A stretch of 64,000 bases of DNA from Ancylobacter pratisalsi (lineage in GTDB: Bacteria > Pseudomonadota > Alphaproteobacteria > Rhizobiales > Xanthobacteraceae), in the NCBI RefSeq assembly GCF_010669125.1, contig NZ_CP048630.1, positions 1,116,001 through 1,180,000 of the forward strand, in the 5' to 3' direction. The stretch's first letter is position 1. Each line of letters begins with the position of its first letter. Positions 26,583 through 37,261 of the stretch are shown here, piece after piece. The notes beneath the pieces are model-generated. The model worked only from the letters and a program-made list of their open reading frames with translations, was not told where the DNA came from and ran no database searches. A program made the translations under genes and the position numbers.

Positions 26583-27821
26583 TCAGGACCGGTAGTCGCC
26601 ATTGATGGCGATGTATTCCTTGGTCAGGTCGCAGGTCATCACCCGGTCGGACCCACGCCCCAGCCCGATGTCGACGGTGATGTCGATCACGTCGTTCTTC
26701 ATGTAGGCGGAGGTCTCGGCCTCGTCATAGGCGGGATCGCGCGCGCCCTGATAGGCCACGCGGATGTCGCCGAAGGAGATCGTCAGCAGGTCGCGCTCGG
26801 CCGGTTCGCCCGCCTTGCCGACCGCCATGACGATACGGCCCCAATTGGCGTCCTCGCCGGCAACGGCGGTCTTCACCAGCGGCGAATTGGCGATCGACAT
26901 CGCGATGCGGCGCGCCGAGCGCTTGGAAACCGCCCCGGTGACGAGAATGCGCACCAGCTTGCGCGCGCCCTCCCCGTCCCGCGCCACCTGCTCGGCAAGG
27001 TCCGCCAGAACGCCCTTCAGCGCGCGGCGAAAGCTCGCCAGCCGGGTGTCCTTGGCGTCGGTGATCGCCGGCGCACCGGCAGCGCCGGTCGCGAACATCA
27101 TGAGCGTGTCCGAGGTCGAGGTGTCGCCGTCGATGGTCACGGCATTGAAGCTGTCGACCACTCCCTTGGAGAGCAGCGCCTGGAGCGCCGGCGCCGCGAT
27201 GGCCGCGTCGGTGAAGACGAAGGAGAGCATGGTCGCCATATCGGGCGCGATCATCCCGGCGCCCTTGGCGATGCCGGCGATGCGCACCTTCACCCCGTCG
27301 ATGGTCGCGGTGGCGGTGGCGAGCTTGGGGAAGGTGTCGGTGGTCATGATCGCCCGTGCCGGATCGATCCAGGGCAACGGGGCGAGGCGCGTGGCGGTTT
27401 CCGCCAGCACGCCGTTATATTTGGTGGCGTCGAGCGGCTCGCCGATCACCCCGGTCGACGCCAGGAAAATCTCCGATTCCGCGCAGCCCAGCGCCTCGGC
27501 GGCGATCTTGGCGGTGAGCGCGGTCGACTCGCGCCCCTTCTGGCCGGTGAAGGCGTTGGCATTGCCCGAATTCACCACGAGCGCGCGCGCCGTGCCGCCC
27601 GGCAGGTTGGCCCGGCACCATTCCACCGGGGCCGAAGGGCACTTCGACTTGGTGAACACGCCCGCGACGCTCGTGCCCTTGTCCATCTCGACCAGCAGGA
27701 CGTCGGTGCGCCCCTTGTAGCGGATGCCCGCCTCGGCGGTGGCAAAGCGAACGCCCGCCACCGGGCCGACATCGGGCGTGGTCTTGGGAGCGAGCGGGGA
27801 GACCGGAGAAGCGTGGGCCAT
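26583..27821 (-). CDS. argJ: Bifunctional ornithine acetyltransferase / N-acetylglutamate synthase
   Basis: A 412-residue ArgJ that transfers acetyl from N-acetylornithine to glutamate in arginine biosynthesis. The autocleavage site lies in [16 protein letters not shown], with Thr the nucleophile after cleavage at Ala-Thr. [13 protein letters not shown] and DGDTSTSDT are other family blocks. The start at [16 protein letters not shown] matches relatives; the frame upstream stays open but is not protein-like. The leader holds a tandem repeat. Confidence 0.96.
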   Translation of the reverse strand: MAHASPVSPLAPKTTPDVGPVAGVRFATAEAGIRYKGRTDVLLVEMDKGTSVAGVFTKSKCPSAPVEWCRANLPGGTARALVVNSGNANAFTGQKGRESTALTAKIAAEALGCAESEIFLASTGVIGEPLDATKYNGVLAETATRLAPLPWIDPARAIMTTDTFPKLATATATIDGVKVRIAGIAKGAGMIAPDMATMLSFVFTDAAIAAPALQALLSKGVVDSFNAVTIDGDTSTSDTLMMFATGAAGAPAITDAKDTRLASFRRALKGVLADLAEQVARDGEGARKLVRILVTGAVSKRSARRIAMSIANSPLVKTAVAGEDANWGRIVMAVGKAGEPAERDLLTISFGDIRVAYQGARDPAYDEAETSAYMKNDVIDITVDIGLGRGSDRVMTCDLTKEYIAINGDYRS

Positions 27822-27878
27822 GGGAGTCTCGGCGAGAGAGAGAAAAGGGCCGCACGGGTGTGCCCGAGAAGCAGGACA

Positions 27879-27910
27879 TCTGCAAGACAGGGGTTCTGCA
27901 AGACAGGGGT
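27879..27910. repeat. 16-nt direct tandem repeat (two copies)
   Basis: TCTGCAAGACAGGGGT occurs twice head to tail at 27879-27894 and 27895-27910, in the gap upstream of argJ. Copies are identical. Confidence 0.85.
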
Positions 27911-28027
27911 CAAGACCGCGCGCGAGAGGGCGTGCCAGTGCGCGGGGCCGGGAGCGGGCGCGCCGGCTCCGACGCGTGCCCCCGTTTCGCGGCGTCGCCC
28001 GTTCTGCACACGCCGTCGGGCCAGCAG

Positions 28028-28061
28028 ACAAAAGGCCCCGCACCTTGCGGTCCGGGGCCTT
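28028..28061 (-). terminator. Intrinsic terminator of the PPIase gene
   Basis: A 9-bp stem (28032-28040 with 28053-28061) with a 12-nt loop, followed on the minus strand by TTTTG. It lies about 60 nt after the stop codon of the PPIase gene. Confidence 0.7.
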
Positions 28062-28119
28062 CGCCGTTTTCAGAACACCCGCGCCAGATGGCGCGGGTGA
28101 GATCACTGCGCCGATAAGG

Positions 28120-29124
28120 TCACTGCGCGGGCTTGGGCGCGTCGGTCGCGGGAGCCGCCGGCGTGGCGGGCGCCGCCGCCTTGGGGGCGGCGTCGGTCTT
28201 CACCACCTTGGCGGACTCGCGCATCTTCTGCACCGTATCGGCCTGCGCCTTCTGGGCCAGGAACTGCTCGATCTGCGGCTTCACTTCCTCGAAGGTCGGC
28301 ACCGGCTTCTCGCGGGTGCCCTCGACCTTGATGATGTGCCAGCCGAACGGCGTCTTCACCGGCTCGGAAACCTCGCCCGGCTTCAGCTTGAAGGCGACCT
28401 CGGCGAATTCCGGCACCATCTGCTCCTTGGTGAAGAAGCCGAGATCGCCGCCATCTTCCTTGCCCGAGGGGTCCTCGGTCAGTTCCTTGGCGATGGTCGC
28501 GAAATCCTCGCCCTTCTTCAGCCGGGCCTCGACCGCTTCGGCCTTCTTCTTGGCGGCTTCCGAGGACTTGGGGTCGTTGGCATCGGCGCGGAACAGGATG
28601 TGGCGCGCATGCACCTCTTCTTCCGGCTTCTGCTGGCCCACGGCCTCCTGATAGGTCTTCTGCATCGCCTCTTCGGTCATCGCCGCCTTGGCGGCCTTGT
28701 CGAGCGCGGCCTGCATCAGCATGCGCTGGCGGATGAACGCCATCTGGCGCTTGAACTCGTCGGTCTGGTCCAGCTTCTCGGCCTCGGCGGCCTGGGCCAC
28801 TGCGGTCAGGTCGATGAGGAAGCCGAGCACATATTCATCGCGCGCCGGCCCCTGAATCTGCGGCGGCAGGTTCGGCGCCAGCTCCTGGGCGGCGGCATCG
28901 ACGTCGCTGCGGCGGATTTCGGTGCCGTTGACGGTGGCGAGCACCGGGTCGGCATCGGTCGCGGCGGCGGCGGGGGCAGCAGGCGTGGTTGCGGGCGTCT
29001 GCGCCAACGCCGGCAGCGACGGCAGGGCGGCAACGCCGAGCAGCGCGGCCAGGGCGGCGGCGCGCAGCAGCCCGGTGGAACGGGGGCGCGACATGTGCTC
29101 GGCATGCGGGCGATGGCGGGTCAT
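28120..29124 (-). CDS. Periplasmic peptidyl-prolyl cis-trans isomerase (parvulin/SurA-like)
   Basis: A 334-residue exported foldase. The signal peptide ends near ALAQTPA. A SurA-N-like helical chaperone part spans about 55-165, and the parvulin domain about 170-275 ([41 protein letters not shown]). The C terminus is an Ala/Pro/Lys tail. The ATG has AAGGAAAAG before it. It resembles the PrsA/PpiC-like proteins of alphaproteobacteria that aid folding of outer-membrane and secreted proteins. secA lies divergent. Confidence 0.92.
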   Translation of the reverse strand: MTRHRPHAEHMSRPRSTGLLRAAALAALLGVAALPSLPALAQTPATTPAAPAAAATDADPVLATVNGTEIRRSDVDAAAQELAPNLPPQIQGPARDEYVLGFLIDLTAVAQAAEAEKLDQTDEFKRQMAFIRQRMLMQAALDKAAKAAMTEEAMQKTYQEAVGQQKPEEEVHARHILFRADANDPKSSEAAKKKAEAVEARLKKGEDFATIAKELTEDPSGKEDGGDLGFFTKEQMVPEFAEVAFKLKPGEVSEPVKTPFGWHIIKVEGTREKPVPTFEEVKPQIEQFLAQKAQADTVQKMRESAKVVKTDAAPKAAAPATPAAPATDAPKPAQ

Positions 29125-29572
29125 GAAATCTTTTCCTTGGGTTGCGGTTATCCGCGGTGAGGCGGCGAAAGCTGGCCCAGTCGCGCTCATGTTGCAAGCG
29201 GGACGACACGGCCGGTTAACAAACAGGTCGGCACGGTGCGGCGACAGCGTCATGACGAATGGGAAGCCGCAGCGCCCTCGGCGGCGGCACGGGAAAACTC
29301 CGCGCGCCAACGTCGGGCCCACGATTGACAACCCCCAAACCCGTTCATAAGTGTGGCACGCGACGCGGGGCCTGCCCCGTGCTCGCGCTTATGTGACGCA
29401 AGAACCCGCAAGCCCGTCGCGGCGGCCCGGCCCGACAGACCCATTTCGGCCGTAAATGGCGTCTCGATGAGCAAAGCCCCGCGCGCTCGCGCCGGCCGAT
29501 TGCGTAACAGGGCCCGGCGGCCCGTCCCGCCGAGCTCCGAATCTGCCATGGCGGGAACGGATTGGAAGCCTC
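29125..29572. other. Divergent intergenic region between PPIase and secA
   Basis: A 448-nt gap. No convincing gene is seen; short frames here have arbitrary composition. It holds the secA promoter candidate at 29325-29353, and so about 210 nt of secA leader follow. Confidence 0.6.
29325..29353 (+). promoter_or_regulatory. Predicted housekeeping promoter of secA
   Basis: A consensus TTGACA (29325-29330) is followed after 17 nt by TAAGTG (29348-29353). The transcript would start near 29360, giving a 5' leader of about 210 nt. Confidence 0.45.
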
Positions 29573-32362
29573 ATGCTCGGCGCTATCGCGCGAAAGCTCT
29601 TCGGATCGGCCAATGACCGCCGCGTGCGCGGCTACCAGCCGAAAGTCGCGGCCATCAACGCGCTCGAACCGGACCTGTTGAAGCTCTCCGACGAGGAGTT
29701 GCGGGCCCGCACCGTGGAATTCCGCGAGCAGCTTGCCAATGGCGTGGCCCTTGACGACCTGCTCGTGCCCGCCTTTGCCACCGTGCGCGAGGCCGCCCGG
29801 CGCGCCCTCGGGCAGCGCCACTTCGATGTCCAGCTGATCGGCGGCATGGTGCTGCACGAGCGCGGCATCGCCGAAATGCGTACCGGTGAAGGCAAGACGC
29901 TGGTCGCCACCGCCCCGGTCTATCTCAACGCGCTCACCGGCAAGGGCGTGCACGTCGTCACCGTGAACGATTACCTCGCCAAGCGTGATGCCGAATGGAT
30001 GAGCCGCGTTTACAATTTCCTCGGCCTCACCACCGGCATCATCGTCCACGGCATGGACGACAATGAACGCCGCGCGGCCTATGCCTGCGACGTCACCTAC
30101 GCCACCAATAACGAGCTCGGCTTCGACTATCTGCGCGACAACATGAAGTACGAGCTGAGCCAGATGGTTCAGCGGCCGCATCATTACGCCGTGGTCGACG
30201 AGGTCGATTCGATCCTGGTCGACGAGGCGCGCACGCCGCTCATCATCTCCGGCCCGCTCGACGACCGCTCGGACTTCTACAACATCATCGACACCTTCAT
30301 TCCGCGGATGTCGAAGGAAGATTACGAGCTCGACGAGAAGCAGCGCTCCGTCTCCATGACCGAAGCCGGCATGGAAAAGATGGAGCAGATGCTGCGCGAG
30401 GGCGGCCAGCTCAAGGGCGAGACGCTCTACGACATTGAGAACGTCACCGTTGTCCATCACGTGAACCAGGCGCTGCGCGCCCACACGCTGTTCCAGCGCG
30501 ACAAGGACTACATCGTGCGCAATGGCGAGGTCGTCATCATCGACGAGTTCACCGGCCGCATGATGCAGGGCCGGCGCTATTCCGAAGGCCTCCACCAGGC
30601 GCTCGAGGCCAAGGAGCGGGTGCAGGTCCAGCCGGAAAACCAGACCTTCGCCTCGATCACCTTCCAGAACTATTTCCGCATGTACGAGAAGCTCGCCGGC
30701 ATGACCGGCACGGCGAACACGGAAGCGGCCGAGTTCCAGGATATCTACGAGCTTGAGGTGATCGAAATCCCGACCAACCTCCCGGTCCAGCGCATCGACG
30801 ACGATGACGAGGTCTACCGGAGCTCGGCCGAGAAATACAACGCGATCATCGACCTCATCGAGGAGTGCAAGAAGGGCGGCCAGCCGGTCCTCGTCGGCAC
30901 CACCTCGATCGAGAAGTCCGAACTGCTCGCCGAGCTGCTCAAGAAGCGCGGCTTCCGCCAGAAGGACTTTTCCGATCCCGACGCCTTCCGCCCGCTCTAT
31001 GACGGCGACCAGGGCAAGGCGGACGACAAGGTGTTCGCGGTGCTCAACGCCCGCCACCACGAGCAGGAATCCTACATCGTCGCGCAGGCCGGCGTTCCCG
31101 GCGCCATCACCATCGCCACCAACATGGCCGGTCGCGGCACCGACATCCAGCTCGGCGGCAACGCCGACATGCGGATCTCGCACGAGCTGACCCACCTGCC
31201 GGAAGGCGAGGAGCGCGCCGCCGCCGAGGCCCGCATCCGCGCGGAAATCAGCGTGCTCAAGCAGAAGGCGCTCGACGCCGGCGGCCTCTACGTGATCGGC
31301 ACCGAGCGCCACGAGAGCCGGCGCATCGACAACCAGCTGCGCGGCCGCTCCGGCCGCCAGGGCGACCCCGGCCACTCGCGCTTCTTCCTCTCGCTCGACG
31401 ACGACCTGATGCGCATCTTCGGGTCGGACCGGCTTGACGGCATGCTGCAGAAGCTCGGCCTGAAGGAAGGCGAGGCCATTATCCACCCTTGGATCAACAA
31501 GGCGTTGGAGAAGGCCCAGCAGAAGGTCGAGGCGCGCAACTACGACATCCGCAAGAACCTTCTCAAATACGACGACGTGATGAACGACCAGCGCAAGGTG
31601 GTGTTCGAGCAGCGCGTCGAGCTGATGCGCGACGACGACGTCGCCGAGACGGTGGCCGAGATGCGCCACGGCGTGATCGAGGATCTCGTCGTCAAGTTCG
31701 TGCCGCCCAACGCCTATCCCGAGCAGTGGGACACCGATGGCCTCGCCGAGGCGCTGCGCCACGTTCTCGGGCTTGATCTCCCGGTCAAGGAATGGGCGGC
31801 CGAGGAAGGCATCGCCGATGAGGAGATGCGCGAGCGCGTGCAGGCCCGCGCCGATGAGGCGATGGCCGCCAAGGCCGCCCAGTACGGCCCCGAGATCATG
31901 CGCTATGTCGAGAAGTCGATCCTGCTGCAAACGCTCGACCATCTCTGGCGCGAGCATCTGGTCACGCTGGACCATCTGCGTCAGGTCATCGGCCTGCGCG
32001 GCTATGCCCAGCGCGATCCGCTGAACGAGTACAAGTCGGAAGCCTTCCAGCTTTTCGAGGCCATGCTCTCGAACCTGCGCGAGGCGGTCACCGCCCAGCT
32101 CATGCGCGTCGAGATCATGACCACGCCGCAGGCGGAGCCCGAGCTGCCGATGAGCGCGCATCACATCGATGCGGATACCGGCGAAGACGAGTTCGCCCTG
32201 GCCGACGCCGAATTCGCCAGCGCCGCCACACTGGCACCGGACGCCGAGGCCGCGCGCCGCGATCCGAACGATCCGACCACCTGGGGCCGTGTCGGGCGCA
32301 ACGAGGCCTGTCCCTGCGGTTCAGGCCTCAAATACAAGCACTGCCACGGCAAGTTCGTCTGA
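29573..32362 (+). CDS. secA: Preprotein translocase ATPase SecA
   Basis: A 929-residue motor of the Sec pathway. NBD1 has Walker [12 protein letters not shown] (102-112) and [16 protein letters not shown]; the preprotein cross-linking domain follows, and NBD2 contains [14 protein letters not shown] and [20 protein letters not shown]. The extreme C terminus is a zinc-binding SEC-C tail, [14 protein letters not shown], that contacts SecB and lipids. Full length for proteobacteria. GGAAG lies before the ATG. Confidence 0.99.
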   Translation: MLGAIARKLFGSANDRRVRGYQPKVAAINALEPDLLKLSDEELRARTVEFREQLANGVALDDLLVPAFATVREAARRALGQRHFDVQLIGGMVLHERGIAEMRTGEGKTLVATAPVYLNALTGKGVHVVTVNDYLAKRDAEWMSRVYNFLGLTTGIIVHGMDDNERRAAYACDVTYATNNELGFDYLRDNMKYELSQMVQRPHHYAVVDEVDSILVDEARTPLIISGPLDDRSDFYNIIDTFIPRMSKEDYELDEKQRSVSMTEAGMEKMEQMLREGGQLKGETLYDIENVTVVHHVNQALRAHTLFQRDKDYIVRNGEVVIIDEFTGRMMQGRRYSEGLHQALEAKERVQVQPENQTFASITFQNYFRMYEKLAGMTGTANTEAAEFQDIYELEVIEIPTNLPVQRIDDDDEVYRSSAEKYNAIIDLIEECKKGGQPVLVGTTSIEKSELLAELLKKRGFRQKDFSDPDAFRPLYDGDQGKADDKVFAVLNARHHEQESYIVAQAGVPGAITIATNMAGRGTDIQLGGNADMRISHELTHLPEGEERAAAEARIRAEISVLKQKALDAGGLYVIGTERHESRRIDNQLRGRSGRQGDPGHSRFFLSLDDDLMRIFGSDRLDGMLQKLGLKEGEAIIHPWINKALEKAQQKVEARNYDIRKNLLKYDDVMNDQRKVVFEQRVELMRDDDVAETVAEMRHGVIEDLVVKFVPPNAYPEQWDTDGLAEALRHVLGLDLPVKEWAAEEGIADEEMRERVQARADEAMAAKAAQYGPEIMRYVEKSILLQTLDHLWREHLVTLDHLRQVIGLRGYAQRDPLNEYKSEAFQLFEAMLSNLREAVTAQLMRVEIMTTPQAEPELPMSAHHIDADTGEDEFALADAEFASAATLAPDAEAARRDPNDPTTWGRVGRNEACPCGSGLKYKHCHGKFV

Positions 32363-32406
32363 ACGGCACGTTGGTCAGCTCGACACGTCCGCGTCTTCAA
32401 CAAACC

Positions 32407-32445
32407 ACCCGTCCCGCGTGAGCCCTGCGCCCGCGCGGGACGGGT
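32407..32445. repeat. 12-bp inverted repeat downstream of secA
   Basis: ACCCGTCCCGCG (32407-32418) and its exact complement (32434-32445) flank a 15-nt loop. No T-run follows, so it may be an mRNA-end stabiliser or weak terminator for secA. Confidence 0.75.
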
Positions 32446-32576
32446 GCGTTGAAGCGTCCTCAGATCCGCGTGACGTGAGACCGGCCTCCGGCGCGGCGCG
32501 TGTCTCGCCGCACGGCCCACGCCCCTTGGCCCGAGCGCCCTGGCGGCAGGCGCCCCCTCACAGTGCTCCCGCTCGC

Positions 32577-32608
32577 CTTCCCTGAACTCCAGCTTCCCTG
32601 AACTCCAG
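32577..32608. repeat. 16-nt direct tandem repeat (two copies)
   Basis: CTTCCCTGAACTCCAG is present twice in succession, at 32577-32592 and 32593-32608, in non-coding sequence between secA and the convergent gene. Confidence 0.85.
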
Positions 32609-32714
32609 CTGCGCAGCCTCTTTCGACACGCGAGCACGCGTTGCCGGCGTTCGACGACAACGCTGCCGACGCCGTGACGGCGCGGGAGAGGTCTTGTCGG
32701 GTTTGGGCGTCGCC

Positions 32715-34646
32715 CTACTGCACGGCCGAGGAGAATGTTCCGGGCGTGAGGATCGCCGCGCCGGGCAGGCCGGACCCGCTGGAACTGCCGTAGAGCGGCT
32801 CCTGGCCATTGGCCGCGACCGAGGGCCGAAGCGCCGGGGTCGTCGAGGCCGATACCGATGTGGCAACCGCAGCGGCCGGCGCGCCCTGTGCGCCCGGCTG
32901 GGCCGGCAGAGACTGGTAATAGGCGGCCGCAGCGGCCTGTCCGGGGCTCGGCACACGCTGCATGCTCGGCGTCGCCGCAGGGCGCGGCTGGCTGGCCGCG
33001 GAAGTAGCGGAGGCGGTGGCGGAAGCGGTCGTCGCGGGTGCAACCGCCGTGGTGGACGTCGCGGCCGGGCGCGCGGCGTTCTGATGCGGCGCGCTCTGGC
33101 GCGAAGCCACGTCACGAATGGCGGCCTCGCGGGCGGCGCTCTGTGCCGGCGCGGCGGGCTTCTCGGGCGGAACCGGGGCCTGCACGGGCAGCGCGGCCGC
33201 ATTCGGCTCCGCATCCGGCGAGGGCTCGGAGGCCCCGCCCCCGAACAGCCGCCCGAAGGAGAAGCCGGACGACGTCTCGGCGGCAGCGGGTTCGCTCGGC
33301 GCCGGCTCGCTGCTGCGGCTGAACAGGCTGCGAACCCCGTCGAAGAACCCACCGCCCGATTCGAGCGCGGCAACCTGCGTCGGCTCGGACGGCGGAGCCG
33401 CGGGTGTCCCGTTGGCCGCCGGAGCGTCCGGCGTCTCGGCCGGCGTGAGCGAGGGGATCAGGCGACCCAGGAACGAGGGGGCGGACTGCGCCGCGACCTG
33501 CGAGCCGCCGCCCGGGGCGTCGGTCGGACGGGGCAGTGGCAGCGGCACGTTGGCGCTGGTCGGCACCATGTCGGCGGTGGCGAGCGCGATACTCTCCGCC
33601 GGCGCGGGCTCATTGGTGGCGACGCCATACTCGCTGCCGGGCGGCTTCACCACCGGCGGGAGCGAACCGGGCGCGGAAAGCTCGGGGTTTTCCAGCTTGG
33701 CGAGGAACACCTTGTGCATGCCGCCGTCCTTGCCGGTCTTCACCGGCGCCAGCGGCGCGAGCGAACCGGCGCTGGCGATGCGGGTATTCACGTCCTGCTG
33801 CCGGGAGGCGAGCGCCTGCTGGAGCCCCTCGGGCTGGGTGTATTCCGGGCAGGGCTGGGAGGCCTGGAACTTCTGGCTCGGGTCGACCGGCGTGGCGTCG
33901 AACACGTAGCGCTTGCCGCAATAGTCGACCTTGGGCTGCGCCTTGGTGATCTCGAAGGTGTCGCTGCCCTCCTTCAGCATCTTCCAGAAGGCCAGGTTCG
34001 GATTGTTGCGGTGGCGGACCAAATTCTCCGCGGTCATGCGGAAGGGGTAGGCCTGCACCTGAAAGGCGCGCTGCCCGCCACGGAAGCTCTCGCGGCCGAG
34101 CGCGAAGATCTCCTGCACCTGTTCATCGGTCATGGCGTAGCAGCCGCGCGAGGAACAGTCGCCATGGACCATCAGATTGGAGCCGGAGCGGCCCCAGGCG
34201 CGGTCATAGGCGTTGGGAAAGCCGAGATCGAAGGAGAGGTAGTAGCTGGAGTTGGGATTCATCTGCCCGGGGGTGATGGTGTAGAAGCCTTCCGGCGCCT
34301 GCCGGTCGCCTTCCCTCACCTTGGGCCCCAGCTCACCGGACCAGCGGCAGATCGGGTAGGTCTTGAGCAGCGCGTAGTCGCCGTCGCTGTTCTGTTTCCA
34401 GACCTCCAGCTCCGACTCTTCCTTGTAGATGCGCACCACCAGCGGGCTGGTCTTGGACATGCCCTTCTGGTTGAGCAGCGCCAGCGTCTGCGGCGAGAGC
34501 GACTTCATCGCCTTGGCATTGATGGACGGCGAATCATCGCCCGTGCAGCCGGCGAGGGCCAGCGCGGCGCACCCGCCAAGAAGGGCCATGCGCCAGCGCG
34601 CGCCTGTTCCTGCACGGAAGAGCCGAGACAACACCGGAAGGCTCAC
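32715..34646 (-). CDS. L,D-transpeptidase (YafK/YkuD-type) lipoprotein with long disordered tail
   Basis: About 643 residues. A lipoprotein signal ends in LALAGC, so the protein is likely anchored in a membrane facing the periplasm. The YkuD-like catalytic domain (about 65-250) carries MVHGDCSSRGCYAMTD, with His and the nucleophile Cys in the family pattern. YafK-type members act on peptidoglycan cross-links or its link to lipoproteins. The final 350 residues are Ala/Pro/Ser-rich low complexity with no domain I recognise. A GTG start is chosen because GGGGAG is 8 nt before it; a TTG two codons earlier or an ATG at 34589 are alternatives. Confidence 0.82.
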   Translation of the reverse strand: MSLPVLSRLFRAGTGARWRMALLGGCAALALAGCTGDDSPSINAKAMKSLSPQTLALLNQKGMSKTSPLVVRIYKEESELEVWKQNSDGDYALLKTYPICRWSGELGPKVREGDRQAPEGFYTITPGQMNPNSSYYLSFDLGFPNAYDRAWGRSGSNLMVHGDCSSRGCYAMTDEQVQEIFALGRESFRGGQRAFQVQAYPFRMTAENLVRHRNNPNLAFWKMLKEGSDTFEITKAQPKVDYCGKRYVFDATPVDPSQKFQASQPCPEYTQPEGLQQALASRQQDVNTRIASAGSLAPLAPVKTGKDGGMHKVFLAKLENPELSAPGSLPPVVKPPGSEYGVATNEPAPAESIALATADMVPTSANVPLPLPRPTDAPGGGSQVAAQSAPSFLGRLIPSLTPAETPDAPAANGTPAAPPSEPTQVAALESGGGFFDGVRSLFSRSSEPAPSEPAAAETSSGFSFGRLFGGGASEPSPDAEPNAAALPVQAPVPPEKPAAPAQSAAREAAIRDVASRQSAPHQNAARPAATSTTAVAPATTASATASATSAASQPRPAATPSMQRVPSPGQAAAAAYYQSLPAQPGAQGAPAAAVATSVSASTTPALRPSVAANGQEPLYGSSSGSGLPGAAILTPGTFSSAVQ

Positions 34647-34741
34647 CCTCAATACTCCCCGTCCGCCCGCGAAAAAGACGAACCCGAATACTAGAGCGTT
34701 ACCCTTGACCGGCGATTATCGCAATCCGGCCGGGCTTCCCT

Positions 34742-35695
34742 CTAGAGATTGCGCCCAATGGCGAGGAATTTCTCCCGCCGCGCCTTGCGCAGGCTCTTCG
34801 GGTCCAGCCCATCGAGCTCGCGCAACGCTGATTCGATGGCGTCACCCGCCGCCGTCATCGCCGCCTGCGGATCGCGATGCGCGCCACCCGGCGGCTCGGC
34901 GATCACGGTGTCGACGATGTGGAAGCGCGCCAGGTCCTGGGCGGTGATCTTCATGTTCATCGCCGCTTCCTGGGCCTTGGCAGTGTCACGCCACAAGATC
35001 GAGGCCGCGCCCTCCGGCGAGATCACGCTGTAGATCGCATGTTCAAGCATCAGGACACGGTTCGCCGTGGCGATGGCAATCGCCCCACCGGACCCACCTT
35101 CACCGATGATCACGGCGACATTGGGGACGCCGAGTGACAGACAGGCGTCGGTGGAGCGCGCAATCGCCTCGGCCTGGCCGCGCTCTTCCGCGTCGAGACC
35201 GGGGAAGGCGCCGGCGGTGTCCACGAGCGAAATCACCGGCAGCGAGAAGCGCTCGGCCAGCTCCATCAGCCGCACCGCCTTGCGGTAGCCCTCAGGCCGC
35301 GCCATGCCGAAATTGTGCTTGATGCGGGTTTCGGTGGTGGAGCCCTTCTCCTGCCCGATCAGGCACACCGCCTGCCCGCGAAAACGCGCCAGCCCGCCCA
35401 TGATCGCCGCGTCGTCGCCGAACTTGCGGTCGCCGGCCAGCGGGGTGAATTCCTCGAACAGCGCGGCGGCATAATCGGAGAAGTGCGGGCGCATCGGATG
35501 GCGCGCCACCTGCGTCTTCTGCCAGGGCGTCAGGTTCGCGTAGAGCTGGATCAGCGCTTCGTTGGCCTTGCCTTCGAGGCGGAGGATGTCGTCGCCGATA
35601 GCGACGGCGTCGCCCTGCGTCGCCATGGCGCGCAGTTCTTCCAGCTTGGCCTCGAGCTCGGCCACGGGCTTCTCAAAATCGAGGTAGCTGCGCAT
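34742..35695 (-). CDS. accA: Acetyl-CoA carboxylase carboxyltransferase subunit alpha
   Basis: A 317-residue subunit that with AccD transfers carboxyl from biotin to acetyl-CoA, the first step of fatty acid synthesis. It begins [21 protein letters not shown] and contains the crotonase-fold motif [20 protein letters not shown] and [14 protein letters not shown]. Length is normal. The 280-nt gap upstream holds nothing recognisable. Confidence 0.97.
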   Translation of the reverse strand: MRSYLDFEKPVAELEAKLEELRAMATQGDAVAIGDDILRLEGKANEALIQLYANLTPWQKTQVARHPMRPHFSDYAAALFEEFTPLAGDRKFGDDAAIMGGLARFRGQAVCLIGQEKGSTTETRIKHNFGMARPEGYRKAVRLMELAERFSLPVISLVDTAGAFPGLDAEERGQAEAIARSTDACLSLGVPNVAVIIGEGGSGGAIAIATANRVLMLEHAIYSVISPEGAASILWRDTAKAQEAAMNMKITAQDLARFHIVDTVIAEPPGGAHRDPQAAMTAAGDAIESALRELDGLDPKSLRKARREKFLAIGRNL

Positions 35696-35976
35696 TAGAT
35701 CGTCGATGACCCGGGAAAGATGGGGAGGGGCGCCTTATCCGGCGGCCGGCGAAAGTGCGCGGAAGCTGCCCCGAGAGGTGGGCGACGTCAAGGCAAGGAA
35801 TGGTTTTCACCCCCGGCGACCGCGCTTTGGGCGGTTTCCCGCCCCGCGGGCGGCATCGGGGTGGCTCTCCTTGCCCCCTCCCCGCCACCTCGCGGGAAGC
35901 CGAGGAGCGGTGAAGGAGGGCCGCAACACGCAGGCCCCGCCGGGCCGTTCTCTTGCCGGCGAAACGCGCGTCCCGC

Positions 35977-36957
35977 CTATTCGCCGCCGCCCTCGGCCAG
36001 CGGATGAAGGTCGCGCACCAACCCCTTCAGCCGCTCGTCGAGAACGTGGGTGTAGATCTGGGTGGTCGAAATGTCGCTGTGCCCGAGCAGCGTCTGCACG
36101 ATGCGCAGCTCCGCGCCATGGGCCAGTAAATGGCTGGCGAAGGCGTGGCGCAGCACATGCGGCGAGATCCGCGCCGGGTCGATGCCCGCCGCCAGGGCGA
36201 GGTCCTTCAGGTCCAGCGCCACCTGCTGGCGGGTAATGTGCCCGCTCGCGGCGCCGGAGGGAAACAGCCAGCGCGCGCCCTCGCCCGGCCGGGCCGCGCC
36301 CTTGCGGCCCTCGGCGGCGTGGGCCGCCGCCCGGTCCATGGCGTCGCGATAGGCGCGCATGGAGTTCTTGGCGGCGTCGCCCAGCGGCACCAGCCGCTCC
36401 TTGTCGCCCTTGCCGCGCACGATGATCGCCTCGCCCTTCAGCGTGGCGGCGGAGGCCGGCAGCGCGGCGAGTTCGGACACGCGCAGCCCGGTGGCGTAGA
36501 GCAGCTCGACAAAGCACGCCACGCGCGCGCGCCGCGCCGCCTCCGCCAGCGACGGAGCGTCCTGCTGGGCGCGGGCATGCGCGGTCTCGATCAGGCCCGT
36601 CACTTCCGCCTCGCCCAGCACCTTGGGCAGCGGACGCACCCGGCGCGGGCCTTCCAGCACCGCCGCCGGATCGCCGTCGCGATGGCCGTCGACATAAAGG
36701 AAGCGATGGAACTGGCGGATCGCCGAGAGCTTGCGCGCCACGCTGGCGCTGGCGAGCCCGCGCCGGTCGAGATCGGCGAGGAAGGCGCGGATGTCTTCCG
36801 TCGTCGCCTCCCGCGCCTGCGTGCCCCGGTCCTGCAGAAACGCCTCGTAATCGTCGAGGTCGCGGCCATAGCCGGCGAGCGTGTTGGCGCTGGCCCCGCG
36901 TTCGGCCGCGAGCATGTCGAGAAACAGCCCGGCGGTCCCGCGCGCCTTCGCCATCAT
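35977..36957 (-). CDS. xerD: Tyrosine recombinase XerD
   Basis: A 326-residue site-specific recombinase that resolves chromosome dimers at dif with XerC. The N-terminal SAM-like domain spans 8-95; the catalytic domain has Arg159 (TGLRVSEL), Lys183 (RGKGDKER), His267 and Arg270 (HVLRHAFA), His293 (LGHSDI) and Tyr302 (IYTHV). The full R-K-H-R-H-Y set is present. No integrated element surrounds it, so the housekeeping XerD role fits. Two adjacent ATG codons open the gene. Confidence 0.93.
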   Translation of the reverse strand: MMAKARGTAGLFLDMLAAERGASANTLAGYGRDLDDYEAFLQDRGTQAREATTEDIRAFLADLDRRGLASASVARKLSAIRQFHRFLYVDGHRDGDPAAVLEGPRRVRPLPKVLGEAEVTGLIETAHARAQQDAPSLAEAARRARVACFVELLYATGLRVSELAALPASAATLKGEAIIVRGKGDKERLVPLGDAAKNSMRAYRDAMDRAAAHAAEGRKGAARPGEGARWLFPSGAASGHITRQQVALDLKDLALAAGIDPARISPHVLRHAFASHLLAHGAELRIVQTLLGHSDISTTQIYTHVLDERLKGLVRDLHPLAEGGGE

Positions 36958-36976
36958 CGGGCCCGTGCCTGAGCGT

Positions 36977-37120
36977 TCATTTCGCGAACCTGTCCTGGGG
37001 GACGTTCACACTCATCTCCCGCTGCTGCGGCTTGACCAGATTGGCGAAGGCCCAGAGCGTGCCGTAGCCAAGACCTCCAAGCAGGGCGAGAATGACGAGA
37101 AGACGGATCAGGCTCGGCAT
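36977..37120 (-). CDS. 47-residue single-pass membrane protein
   Basis: A small protein, MPSLIRLLVILALLGGLGYG then a second part ending in PQQREMSVNVPQDRFAK. One membrane helix covers about residues 4-27 and the C-terminal 20 residues are probably outside the membrane. It ends 19 nt before xerD on the same strand and is divergent from aroK. Comparable tiny proteins sit at this spot in other Hyphomicrobiales; function unknown. Confidence 0.75.
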   Translation of the reverse strand: MPSLIRLLVILALLGGLGYGTLWAFANLVKPQQREMSVNVPQDRFAK

Positions 37121-37261
37121 GGGCGATGAACGACCTGTTCGAATCGACGGGTGAGGAATGTCCCATGCTAGAGCGTTTCGCCCGTCACAGGTAAGCAACG
37201 TGCCTGCATTGCGTCCTCCGGTCACGGATGATAGGTCGCCTGAGAGCAACGGACATGGGCG

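Larger units (their letters stand above)
32363..32714. other. Intergenic region after secA
   Basis: A 352-nt gap between the convergent secA and L,D-transpeptidase genes. It contains a long hairpin and a 16-nt tandem repeat, listed separately, and no convincing gene. Confidence 0.6.

Noticed and set aside
29353..29616. An 87-codon plus-strand frame before and into secA
   Set aside because: It overlaps the secA start in another frame, has Arg/Ala-rich composition, and no ribosome site.
29345..32164. A 939-codon minus-strand frame opposite secA
   Set aside because: It mirrors secA codons, with no family resemblance or plausible start site.
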